8,695 nucleotides of DNA from Thermoanaerobaculia bacterium (GCA_025937035.1 JAICSG010000129.1:1-8695); one strand, 5' to 3'; positions 1 through 5,757 are shown, numbered from the stretch's first letter. The notes: generated by a model from the sequence alone, not told the origin. Made by a program: numbers and translations.

Positions 1-464
1 GGATCGTGCTTGGCCGCGTAGAAGCCGCTGCTGGCGATCGGGCAGGCGCCGGTGGTGGAATTCTGACCTTCCTGGTAGGTGATCCAGGTAACATTGTTGG
101 TCGAATTCTTCATCTGCGTCACCAGATGCGCCGTGCTGCCCGTGCTGTTGGTCGAGGACGGGTCGTTGTCGGAGGTAAAAGTGTGATCCGAAAAGGAATT
201 CGTGCCCGCCTCCATGTAGACGTAGTGTGGCTCGCTCGGGATGCTGAGGGCGAGCGGATCGTTGAAGTTGGTCGCGTGGGCGTAGCTCGGAATGAGGGTG
301 CTGTTGATGTACGGCGCGTTGGTGGTGTTGCCGTAGATCTGCGACGCGTCGTGATTCTCCATCACGATCACGAAGACGTGCTGGATCACCGAGGCGTTGG
401 ACGCCGTGGAGATCCCTAAGGTACCCGCCAGGCACAACGCAAAAAGATTCCCGAGACGTTTCAT
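1..464 (-). CDS. Secreted phosphoesterase family protein (phospholipase C / acid phosphatase type), N-terminal part
   Basis: This gene reads leftward and runs off the left edge, so only about 154 N-terminal residues are visible. Residues 1-24 form a Sec-type signal peptide (MKRLGN, a hydrophobic stretch, then ASNA), so the enzyme should act outside the cytoplasm. The motif VFVIVMENH at residues 30-38 marks the phosphoesterase family (PF04185: bacterial phospholipase C and acid phosphatase AcpA relatives); its E36-N37 would bind the active-site metal. PSEPHYVYMEAG (76-87), WITYQE (127-132) and AKHD at the cut edge match later conserved blocks of the family. ATG at 464 is chosen because GAGGTGA (468-474 on this strand) lies three bases upstream and the signal peptide begins there. 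The visible part is rich in Asn, Ser and Thr and looks lower in GC than its neighbours. Substrate (phospholipid or phosphomonoester) cannot be told from this fragment. Confidence 0.85.
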   Translation of the reverse strand, partial: MKRLGNLFALCLAGTLGISTASNASVIQHVFVIVMENHDASQIYGNTTNAPYINSTLIPSYAHATNFNDPLALSIPSEPHYVYMEAGTNSFSDHTFTSDNDPSSTNSTGSTAHLVTQMKNSTNNVTWITYQEGQNSTTGACPIASSGFYAAKHD

Positions 465-483
465 TCTTCACCTCGCTGGAATC

Positions 484-506
484 GCGGCTGCCGTCATGGC
501 AGCCGC
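484..506 (-). promoter_or_regulatory. 9-bp hairpin in the leader of the phosphoesterase gene
   Basis: GCGGCTGCC (484-492) and GGCAGCCGC (498-506) are perfect inverted repeats around a 5-nt loop. On the minus strand the hairpin lies between a possible -10 (525-530) and the Shine-Dalgarno site, nine bases from the latter. No T-run follows on either strand, so it is unlikely to be an intrinsic terminator. It could stabilise the mRNA, modulate ribosome access or bind a dimeric regulator. Confidence 0.45.
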
Positions 507-524
507 CGATGGCTAATGAAGGCT

Positions 525-530
525 ATTTTA
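525..530 (-). promoter_or_regulatory. Possible -10 element for the phosphoesterase gene
   Basis: The minus strand reads TAAAAT here, 61 bases upstream of the phosphoesterase ATG, in a short AT-rich island within GC-rich DNA. No convincing -35 lies 16-18 bases upstream; TTACGA is present only at a 14-bp spacing. A start about seven bases downstream would give a roughly 50-nt leader containing the 484-506 hairpin. Confidence 0.3.
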
Positions 531-583
531 GCAGTATTGAGTCCTCGTAACGAGTGTGCGGCAAGGTGACGGCGGGCCGATGA

Positions 584-589
584 TAGAAT
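584..589 (+). promoter_or_regulatory. Possible -10 element abutting the MFS transporter start
   Basis: TAGAAT lies nine bases before the ATG at 599. With normal spacing, transcription would begin at about 596-599, on or next to the start codon. There is no clear -35 match. The position, together with the missing Shine-Dalgarno site, suggests a leaderless or near-leaderless mRNA. Confidence 0.35.
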
Positions 590-598
590 TCCGCCCCC

Positions 599-1846
599 AT
601 GAGCACCGAGCCCGTCGCCGCCCCCGAGCCCGTTCCTGGTCCCGCGCCGCGGACGCCGCATCCGCTGAGCATCCCCCACTTCCGCAACCTGTGGCTCGGC
701 TCCACGATCTCGCTGCTGGGCGACCAGTTCTATCTGGTGGCGCTGCCCTGGCTCGCCCTGCAATTGACCGGGTCGAGCCTGATCCTGGGCACGCTCCTGA
801 TGGTCGCGGCGATCCCCCGGGCGGTGCTCATGCTGGTCGGCGGCGCGGTGACCGATCGCTTTTCGGCGCGGCGGGTGCTGATGACCACGGCGGCGGTCCG
901 CACGCTGCTGGTGGGCGGGGTGGCGACGCTGGTCTGGCTGCACCGCATCCAACTGTGGGAGCTCTACGGAATGACGTTCCTGTTCGGCGTCGCCGACGCG
1001 TTCTCCTTCCCCGCCGGACCGGCGCTGATGCCGACGCTGGTCCAGCCGGAGCAGCTCCAGCCCGCCAACGCCCTGATGCAGAGCTCCACGGTGAGCACGC
1101 AGACGCTCGGCTCGTTCCCCGCCGGATGGCTGGTCGCGCGCTGGGGCGTCGCCACGGCCCTCTTCTTCGACGCCGTCAGCTTTCTCGGCGTGATCGTGGC
1201 GCTGCTCAAGATTCCCGATCCGCCCAAGGTCCCGGCGCACGCCCGTCCGAGCATGCTGCACTCGATCGCCGAAGGGTTGCGCGCGGTGCGGCACGATCCG
1301 GCCCTGTTCGCGATGATGTCGCTCTTCGCCACCATCAATCTCTGCTTCTCCGGCCCGGTCTACGTCGGCCTCTCGTCGCTGGCCCAATTCCAGTTCAAGT
1401 CGGCGAAGGCGTTTGGAGCCTGGCTCTTCTTCCTCAGCGCCGGCATGCTGGTGGGCATCCTCCTCGGCGGCACGATCAAGCGGCCCCGCAGGCGCGGCCT
1501 GCAGTTCATCGTGGTGAGCCTGATCGGCGGCCTCGAGCTGATCGGCATCGGGTTGATCCCGAAATTCGGCGCCATCGCGACGTTCCTGGCGCTGATGGGG
1601 CTCGCCATCGGATTCGTCAACGTCCAGTTCAGCGCCTGGATTCAACTGCGCGTGGAGCGGGCCCTGCTCGGCCGTGTGATGAGCGTGCTGATGTTCTCCG
1701 CCGTGGGGCTGATCCCGATCTCCCACGCCGTCGCCGGGGTGGTCGCGCAATGGAGCCTCCCGGCGCTGTTCATCGGCGCGGGCGCGCTGCTTTCCCTGTC
1801 CTCCGCCTTGGCATTGACGGGCAAGGCAGCGCGCCACGTCGATTGA
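599..1846 (+). CDS. MFS transporter, EntS-like 12-TM exporter
   Basis: A 415-residue major facilitator protein of the MFS_3 / enterobactin-exporter-like group, expected to sit in the inner membrane and drive proton-coupled export of a small molecule. A Pro/Ala-rich cytoplasmic tail (1-22) precedes HFRNLWLGSTISLLGDQFYLVALPW (27-51), the usual first helix of this group. The loop GGAVTDRFSARR (81-92) is the MFS motif A. LVQPEQLQPANAL (147-159) and the FPAGWLVARWGVATALFFDAVSF region (173-195) are typical of EntS-like proteins. About 12 hydrophobic segments are present, with the usual long central loop near 204-235. TGA and TAG stops sit in frame at 581-586, so ATG 599 is the first possible start; no Shine-Dalgarno site precedes it. 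The stop lies three bases from the convergent fibre gene. Substrate is unknown. Confidence 0.88.
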   Translation: MSTEPVAAPEPVPGPAPRTPHPLSIPHFRNLWLGSTISLLGDQFYLVALPWLALQLTGSSLILGTLLMVAAIPRAVLMLVGGAVTDRFSARRVLMTTAAVRTLLVGGVATLVWLHRIQLWELYGMTFLFGVADAFSFPAGPALMPTLVQPEQLQPANALMQSSTVSTQTLGSFPAGWLVARWGVATALFFDAVSFLGVIVALLKIPDPPKVPAHARPSMLHSIAEGLRAVRHDPALFAMMSLFATINLCFSGPVYVGLSSLAQFQFKSAKAFGAWLFFLSAGMLVGILLGGTIKRPRRRGLQFIVVSLIGGLELIGIGLIPKFGAIATFLALMGLAIGFVNVQFSAWIQLRVERALLGRVMSVLMFSAVGLIPISHAVAGVVAQWSLPALFIGAGALLSLSSALALTGKAARHVD

Positions 1847-1849
1847 AGC

Positions 1850-2947
1850 CTACGGAGCCTTGGCCGCCTCGGGCTGCCGGGCCAGCAGGGCCTCCAGCCG
1901 CTGGATGCGCGCCTCCTGCTCCGCCAGCTGCGACCTCAGGCGCGTGACCTCCGCCTGCTGCTCCGCCACCGTGCCGTGCTGCTTCTGCAGCTCGTTGAGG
2001 AGCATGGTGTTGATCTCGTGATAGCGGACCGTGAAGGGCTTCCCCTTCTCGTCATACTGCACGAGGTCCGGATAGACCTTCGCCACCTCCTCGGCGATCA
2101 GGCCGTACTGGAGAAGGTGCGAGCCGTCGTCATACGGCGCCTTGTAGCGGAAGGTGACCGGGCGCAGCTTCATCAGCCCCTCGCTCGCGTCCCCCATGCT
2201 CTCGACGTCCTCCTTGAAACGCACCGACGAGGTGATCGTGCCGAGCTGGCCGTTGCTGTCGATGTAGACCGCCGTGCCGCTCGAGACGGTGACGCCGTTC
2301 ACCCCGGCCAGGAACGCCCGGGTCTGGGTGCTGCCGATACGGATCGTGCTGGACTCGTTCCCTGGAGGGTTGTTGCCGATATCAATGTTGTTCGTGCCGG
2401 TCGTGATATTGAAGCCCGCCGAGCGGCCGAGCGCGGTGTTGCCCGATCCGGAGGCGTTCCCCAGGGCGTTCGCGCCCACCGCCGTGTTGTTGCTCGACGT
2501 GGTATTGCCGAACAGGGCCTGAATGCCGACGGCCGTATTATTGCCGCCGGTCGTATTGGAGCTCATGGCGCTGGCGCCGAGCGCCGAGTTTCCATTGCCC
2601 GACGTGTTGGAGGACAGGGCGCCCGAGCCGATCGCCGTGTTGACCAGCCCGTTGGTGTTGGCCCACAGCGAGAACGAGCCGACCCCCGTGTTGGTGCTCC
2701 CGGACGTATTGGAATAGAGAGCCTCGGCGCCCACCGCGGTGTTGTCCGAGCCGGTGGTGTTGGAGGCCAGGGCCTGCTCCCCCAGCGCGGTGTCCCGGTC
2801 GCCCGTCGAGACTCCGGGATTGCCCGCGCCGGTGCCCAGGTTGAGATCCTCGAAGCCCTGGGCCTGGACGGCGGCGGCGCACAGGGAGAACGCGGCGAGC
2901 AGGACGAATGGACGATAGGCCTTGCGAAGGATGGATTTCCGGGACAT
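1850..2947 (-). CDS. Secreted tail-fibre-like protein: YadA/Hia-type head repeats plus peptidase S74 chaperone domain
   Basis: A 365-residue exported protein. Residues 1-30 are a signal peptide (basic start, FVLLAAFSLCAAA, then VQAQG). Residues 52-186 hold eight head repeats with the pattern NTAVGxxALxxNTSGxx; seven units are 17 residues and the seventh is 16. Similar repeats fold as left-handed beta-rolls in trimeric adhesins. Residues 240-324 form a peptidase S74 / intramolecular chaperone domain of endosialidase type: SSVRFKEDV at the start, then LRPVTFRYK, QYGLIAEEV, YPDLV and YHEINTMLLNELQ. S240 and K245 align with the Ser-Lys pair that cuts the chaperone off in phage tailspikes. Residues 315-355 are a heptad-rich coiled coil. 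There is no C-terminal beta-barrel, so this is not a classical type V autotransporter, and no phage genes are nearby. ATG 2947 follows GAGGAGGT (2953-2960) by five bases. Likely a homotrimeric surface or extracellular fibre. Confidence 0.85.
   Translation of the reverse strand: MSRKSILRKAYRPFVLLAAFSLCAAAVQAQGFEDLNLGTGAGNPGVSTGDRDTALGEQALASNTTGSDNTAVGAEALYSNTSGSTNTGVGSFSLWANTNGLVNTAIGSGALSSNTSGNGNSALGASAMSSNTTGGNNTAVGIQALFGNTTSSNNTAVGANALGNASGSGNTALGRSAGFNITTGTNNIDIGNNPPGNESSTIRIGSTQTRAFLAGVNGVTVSSGTAVYIDSNGQLGTITSSVRFKEDVESMGDASEGLMKLRPVTFRYKAPYDDGSHLLQYGLIAEEVAKVYPDLVQYDEKGKPFTVRYHEINTMLLNELQKQHGTVAEQQAEVTRLRSQLAEQEARIQRLEALLARQPEAAKAP
2390..2794 (-). repeat. Eight imperfect 51-bp tandem repeats encoding the fibre head
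   Basis: This part of the fibre gene encodes eight consecutive copies of the 17-residue head unit, one of them shortened to 16. The core NT(A/G)(V/I/L)G and the NTSG/NTTG turn are well kept, while intervening residues differ. Copies therefore look diverged at DNA level and are selected as protein structure, not recently duplicated. In-frame gain or loss of 51-bp units could change fibre length. Confidence 0.75.
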
Positions 2948-2966
2948 GTCTGACCTCCTCGGTCGT

Positions 2967-2984
2967 GCCGCCCCGCGGGGCGGC
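2967..2984. promoter_or_regulatory. 18-bp perfect GC palindrome upstream of the fibre gene
   Basis: GCCGCCCCGCGGGGCGGC is identical to its own reverse complement. It ends six bases before the Shine-Dalgarno site of the minus-strand fibre gene. It could be an operator for a dimeric repressor, or an RNA hairpin in the fibre mRNA leader, although as RNA the tight centre would force a loop of at least four bases. No T-run follows, so it is not an intrinsic terminator. Confidence 0.5.
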
Positions 2985-3104
2985 GGATGATCTCATGTCC
3001 TTGCAATTAGCGTATTCCAAAAGTTCGATGAAAGCCACCGCTCCAGCCCCGGGCCTGAAATGAAAACACCCTTCCGGCCATTCCTGGAGAAAGCCCCCTT
3101 GTGC

Positions 3105-3110
3105 TCTAAT
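3105..3110 (+). promoter_or_regulatory. Possible -10 element for htpX
   Basis: TCTAAT lies 57 bases upstream of the htpX ATG. TTCCTG at 3081-3086 with an 18-bp gap is a weak -35 candidate. I see no heat-shock (sigma-32 type) consensus, although htpX is heat-inducible in Escherichia coli. Confidence 0.25.
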
Positions 3111-3137
3111 GAGGGCACGAGAGCCCAAGACACTACG

Positions 3138-3152
3138 GGCCGCGGCGCGGCC
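3138..3152. promoter_or_regulatory. 15-bp GC near-palindrome upstream of htpX
   Basis: GGCCGCG and CGCGGCC flank a single central G. The right arm ends three bases before the GGAGGAG Shine-Dalgarno site (3156-3162) of htpX. The arrangement mirrors the palindrome next to the divergent fibre gene. It may be an operator or a leader hairpin. Confidence 0.45.
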
Positions 3153-3167
3153 TTTGGAGGAGATGAG

Positions 3168-4046
3168 ATGGGTAAGCGGATCCTGTTGTTCCTGGTGACC
3201 AACCTCGCGATCATGCTGGTGCTCTCGCTGGTCCTGAGCCTGCTCGGGGTGGGCTCCTACATCGGCCCGGACGGGCAGCTCCAGCTCGGCTCGCTGATGG
3301 TCTTCTGCCTCGTCTGGGGCATGGGCGGCGCCTTCATCTCCCTCCAGATGTCCCGCTGGATCGCCAAGCGGGCGGTGGGGGTCCACCTCATCGACGGCCG
3401 CTCGGGGCACGCGGAGATCGACCGCCTGTACGAGACGGTGGCCAACCTCACCCGCCAGGCGGGCCTGCCGATGCCGGAGGTGGGCATCTCTCAGTCGCCG
3501 GAGGTCAACGCCTTCGCCACCGGCCCGAGCAAAAAGCGGAGCCTGGTGGCGGTCTCCACCGGCCTCCTGCAGACGATGCCGCCGCAGGAGCTCGAGGCGG
3601 TGCTGGCCCACGAGGTGGGGCACATCGCCAACGGCGACATGGTGACCATGGCGCTGCTCCAGGGGGTGATCAACGCCTTCGTGCTCTTCTTCGCCCGGAT
3701 CGCCGCCTTCGCCGTGCGCATGGCGGTGCCGGCGCGGGTGGCCTGGATCGCGGGCCTCGCCACCCGCATCGTGCTGGAGATCTCGCTCGGCATCCTCGGC
3801 TCGCTGGTGACCGCCTGGTTCTCGCGCCAGCGCGAATTCCGCGCCGACGCCGCCAGCGCCGCCCTCAGCAGCCGCGAGGGGATGGTCGCCGCCCTGCGCC
3901 GCCTGATGGCCGACGAGGGGCAGGTCGACACCGCGAGCCCCGCCCTGGCCGCGATGAAGATCTCGGGCAAGAAGGCCCGGCTCAGCGCCTTCGCCACCCA
4001 CCCGCCGCTGGCCGAGCGCATCGCGGCGCTGGAGGCGGGGCGGTAG
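3168..4046 (+). CDS. htpX: Membrane zinc metalloprotease HtpX (peptidase M48)
   Basis: A 292-residue inner-membrane protease, essentially the length of Escherichia coli HtpX (293). HtpX degrades misfolded membrane proteins with its active site facing the cytoplasm, alongside FtsH. Hydrophobic segments lie at about 4-26, 42-60, 160-185 and 198-218. HEVGH at 148-152 supplies two zinc-binding His and the catalytic Glu. E223 in REFRAD is the expected third zinc ligand, and NAFATGP (114-120) and ATHPPLAERIAAL (276-288) are family blocks. All catalytic residues are present, so it should be active. An in-frame ATG lies at 3060, but ATG 3168 is preferred: GGAGGAG (3156-3162) lies five bases upstream, and MGKRILLFLVTNLAIM is the canonical HtpX N-terminus. 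It is divergent from the secreted fibre gene, which may link it to envelope quality control; that link is inference. Confidence 0.96.
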   Translation: MGKRILLFLVTNLAIMLVLSLVLSLLGVGSYIGPDGQLQLGSLMVFCLVWGMGGAFISLQMSRWIAKRAVGVHLIDGRSGHAEIDRLYETVANLTRQAGLPMPEVGISQSPEVNAFATGPSKKRSLVAVSTGLLQTMPPQELEAVLAHEVGHIANGDMVTMALLQGVINAFVLFFARIAAFAVRMAVPARVAWIAGLATRIVLEISLGILGSLVTAWFSRQREFRADAASAALSSREGMVAALRRLMADEGQVDTASPALAAMKISGKKARLSAFATHPPLAERIAALEAGR

Positions 4047-4062
4047 CCACGCGAGGCTCCTG

Positions 4063-4097
4063 GCGCTCGGGAGTGGATTTACCCTGCTCCCGAGCGC
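4063..4097. promoter_or_regulatory. 11-bp inverted repeat between htpX and the cyclophilin operon
   Basis: GCGCTCGGGAG (4063-4073) and CTCCCGAGCGC (4087-4097) are perfect inverted repeats separated by 13 bases. As RNA the stem extends three more pairs outward (two G-U and one C-G). It sits 16 bases after the htpX stop and overlaps the predicted cyclophilin promoter: the -35 is in the loop and the right arm is in the spacer. It could be an htpX terminator or 3' stabiliser without a U-tract, or an operator for the operon. Confidence 0.6.
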
Positions 4098-4106
4098 TGG
4101 TAGGCT
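4078..4106 (+). promoter_or_regulatory. Predicted promoter of the cyclophilin / MetX-like operon
   Basis: TTTACC (4078-4083) and TAGGCT (4101-4106) are spaced by exactly 17 bases and fit a sigma-70-type promoter moderately well. Transcription would begin at about 4112-4115, on the ATG at 4114, implying a leaderless message. This fits the lack of any Shine-Dalgarno site before that ATG. Confidence 0.4.
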
Positions 4107-4113
4107 CACGGGC

Positions 4114-4719
4114 ATGTTTCTCGGGCTCCTGCTCCTTCTCGCCTTTCTCCCCGCCCCCGCCCAGCCGGCCCACGCCCCCGAGGTCTTCCAGGTCCGCTTC
4201 GAGACCAGCCAGGGACCGTTCGTGGTCGAGGTCCACCGGGATTGGGCTCCCCAGGGCGCCGACCGCTTCCATGCGCTGGTGGCGGCCGGATACTTCGACG
4301 GCTCGCGCTTCTTCCGGGTCGTCCCGGGCTTCATCGCGCAGTTCGGCGTCGCGGGGGACCCCAAGGTCACGGCGGCGTGGAAGGACCGGACGATCCCGGA
4401 CGATCCGGTGCGTCAAAGCAACACCCGCGGTACCATCGCCTACGCCATGACCGGTCCGAATACGCGGGCGACCCAGCTCTACATCAATCTGGCGGACAAC
4501 TCGCGCCTGGACGCCCAGGGGTTCGCCCCCATCGGCCGCGTGACGTCCGGCCTGGAGGTGGTCGACCGGCTCTACTCCGGCTATGGCGAAACGTCCGGCG
4601 GCGGCATGCGCGGCGGCAAGCAGGGGGAGATGCTGAAGGGGGGCAACGCCTGGCTCGACGCCCATTTCCCCAAGCTCGACCGTCTGTTGCGAGCCCGCCT
4701 TCTGGAGGAGACACCATGA
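4114..4719 (+). CDS. Exported cyclophilin-type peptidyl-prolyl isomerase
   Basis: A 201-residue cyclophilin with a signal peptide (hydrophobic residues 1-15, likely cut near the APAQPAHA segment at 14-21), expected to catalyse proline cis-trans isomerisation during folding of exported proteins. The cyclophilin domain spans about 25-180. FFRVVPGFIAQFGVAG (66-81) carries the active-site Arg68, Phe73 and Gln76 equivalents; RGTIAYAM (105-112) and QLYINLADNSRLD (121-133) are further core blocks. The Trp and His that human CypA uses at W121 and H126 are not kept (Arg131 and Gly/Phe here), as in many bacterial members. A Gly-rich insert (158-176, GETSGGGMRGGKQ) follows the core. No Shine-Dalgarno site precedes ATG 4114 and a -10 lies just upstream, so translation may be leaderless. 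The TGA overlaps the next gene's ATG (ATGA), indicating coupling. Confidence 0.9.
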   Translation: MFLGLLLLLAFLPAPAQPAHAPEVFQVRFETSQGPFVVEVHRDWAPQGADRFHALVAAGYFDGSRFFRVVPGFIAQFGVAGDPKVTAAWKDRTIPDDPVRQSNTRGTIAYAMTGPNTRATQLYINLADNSRLDAQGFAPIGRVTSGLEVVDRLYSGYGETSGGGMRGGKQGEMLKGGNAWLDAHFPKLDRLLRARLLEETP

Positions 4720-5756
4720 GAAACGCCCTGCGCCTCGGCCTGATCCTGCTCCTTGCCTCTTGTCCGGCTTTCGCCGCGGCTCCGGTCGAGGGAGATTGCA
4801 CGCTGAAGGATTTCCGCTTCCAGAGCGGCGAGACGCTGCCCGCGCTGCGGCTCCACTACACCACCCTCGGCACGCCGTCCCGCGACGCGGTGCTGATCCT
4901 CCACGGCACGAGCGGCGATGGAAAGGCTTTTCTGCGCGAGCAGTTCGCCGGCCAGCTCTTCGGACCGGGGCAGCTCCTCGACGCGGCCACGCACTACATC
5001 ATCCTTCCGGACAACATCGGCCACGGCAAGTCGAGCCGCCCGAGCGACGGCCTGCACATGCGCTTCCCCAAGTACACCTACGACGACATGGTGCGGGCGC
5101 AGCACGACATGCTCACCCAGTGCCTGAAGGTCGATCATCTCCGCCTTGTGATGGGCACCTCCATGGGTGGCATGCACACCTGGGTCTGGGGCTACACCTA
5201 TCCCGATTTCATGGACGCCCTGATGCCGCTCGCCAGCCTGCCGGTCGAGATCGCCGGGCGCAACCGGATGCTGCGCAAGATGGGGATCGATTCGATCATG
5301 AACGATCCCGAGTGGAAGGGCGGCGAGTACACCACCCAGCCGCGCGGCCTGGTCGGCGCCATCGACGTGCTGATCTTCATGGTGTCGAGCCCGCTCCAGA
5401 TGCAGAAGGAGGCGCCGACCCGCGAGAAGGCGGAGGCGATGCTCGCCGCGCTCGTCCAGCGCTATAAAATGTTGCTCGACGCCAACGATCTGATCTATCA
5501 GTTCGACTCGTCGCGAAATTACAACCCCTACCCCCACCTCGGCGAGATCAAGGCGCCGCTCTACGCCGTCAACTCCGCCGACGACCAGGTGAATCCGCCG
5601 GAGCTCGGCATCCTCGATGAAGCCATCCACAAGGTGCCGCACGGGCGGTACATCCTGCTGCCGATCTCCCCCGAGACCCGCGGCCACGGCACGCACTCCC
5701 TGCCGGCGATCTGGGGGAAGTATCTGGGGGAGCTGCTGGCGGCGTCGGCGCGCTGA
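4716..5756 (+). CDS. Exported MetX-like alpha/beta hydrolase
   Basis: A 346-residue alpha/beta-hydrolase of the homoserine O-acetyltransferase (MetX)-like group. The oxyanion region is ILHGTSGDG (61-69) and the nucleophile elbow GTSMGGMH (147-154) gives Ser149. D290 in NSADDQVNPPE and H324 in RGHGTH complete the expected triad. Unlike true MetX, which is cytoplasmic, it starts with an export signal (MRNALRLGLILLLASC). LASC at 13-16 fits a lipobox, so it may be a lipoprotein anchored at Cys16; a signal peptidase I cut after AFA (20) is the alternative. Methionine biosynthesis is therefore unlikely, and an esterase or acyl-transfer role in the periplasm is more plausible. Substrate is unknown. 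ATG 4716 is supported by GGAGGAG at 4704-4710, the four-base overlap with the cyclophilin gene and the signal sequence. The upstream enzyme may help it fold; that is inference. Confidence 0.85.
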   Translation: MRNALRLGLILLLASCPAFAAAPVEGDCTLKDFRFQSGETLPALRLHYTTLGTPSRDAVLILHGTSGDGKAFLREQFAGQLFGPGQLLDAATHYIILPDNIGHGKSSRPSDGLHMRFPKYTYDDMVRAQHDMLTQCLKVDHLRLVMGTSMGGMHTWVWGYTYPDFMDALMPLASLPVEIAGRNRMLRKMGIDSIMNDPEWKGGEYTTQPRGLVGAIDVLIFMVSSPLQMQKEAPTREKAEAMLAALVQRYKMLLDANDLIYQFDSSRNYNPYPHLGEIKAPLYAVNSADDQVNPPELGILDEAIHKVPHGRYILLPISPETRGHGTHSLPAIWGKYLGELLAASAR

Positions 5757-5757
5757 G

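Larger units (their letters stand above)
465..598. other. Divergent intergenic region between phosphoesterase and MFS genes
   Basis: 134 bp with both 5' ends facing inward. It contains the phosphoesterase Shine-Dalgarno site (468-474), the 484-506 hairpin, the 525-530 minus-strand -10 candidate, a small CTCG-TAA-CGAG dyad (545-555) lying between the two promoters, and the 584-589 plus-strand -10 candidate. The small dyad could be a shared operator but is too short to trust on its own. Confidence 0.4.
2948..3167. promoter_or_regulatory. Divergent control region between the fibre gene and htpX
   Basis: A 220-bp gap separating two divergent starts. It carries a Shine-Dalgarno site for each gene (2953-2960 minus, 3156-3162 plus), a GC palindrome next to each, and a relatively AT-rich centre (about 2998-3035 and 3055-3115) where both promoters should lie. 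TCTAAT at 3105-3110 is a possible plus-strand -10. No convincing minus-strand promoter was found by eye. I see no small ORF with a ribosome site. Confidence 0.5.

Noticed and set aside
494..1837. 447-residue open frame antisense to the MFS gene
   Set aside because: Product is low-complexity Arg/Gly/His/Asp/Gln-rich with no domain, as expected from reading GC-rich coding DNA backwards. The opposing MFS frame has clear family motifs.
556..1947. 463-residue open frame in another plus-strand frame over the MFS gene
   Set aside because: Arg/Ala/Pro-rich shadow with no ribosome site and no recognisable fold; it extends through the MFS stop into the convergent gene's 3' end.
2390..2794. CRISPR array or minisatellite
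   Set aside because: Units are contiguous, diverged and in frame, and they encode a known structural repeat; there are no unique spacers between identical repeats.
1976..2953. 325-residue open frame antisense to the fibre gene, with repeats
   Set aside because: Its apparent repeats simply mirror the tandem units of the fibre gene on the other strand. It has no ribosome site or domain.
3060..3167. Upstream in-frame ATG extending HtpX by 36 residues
   Set aside because: The extension has no family similarity and no ribosome site, and it passes through the palindrome and GGAGGAG that clearly serve ATG 3168.
4063..4097. Classical rho-independent terminator for htpX
   Set aside because: The stem is strong, but the sequence after it (TGGTAGGC) has no T-run, so only an unusual terminator or an operator is possible.
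2538..4370. 610-residue antisense frame across htpX and the fibre gene
   Set aside because: It crosses two genes and a promoter region, is compositionally biased and has no motif.
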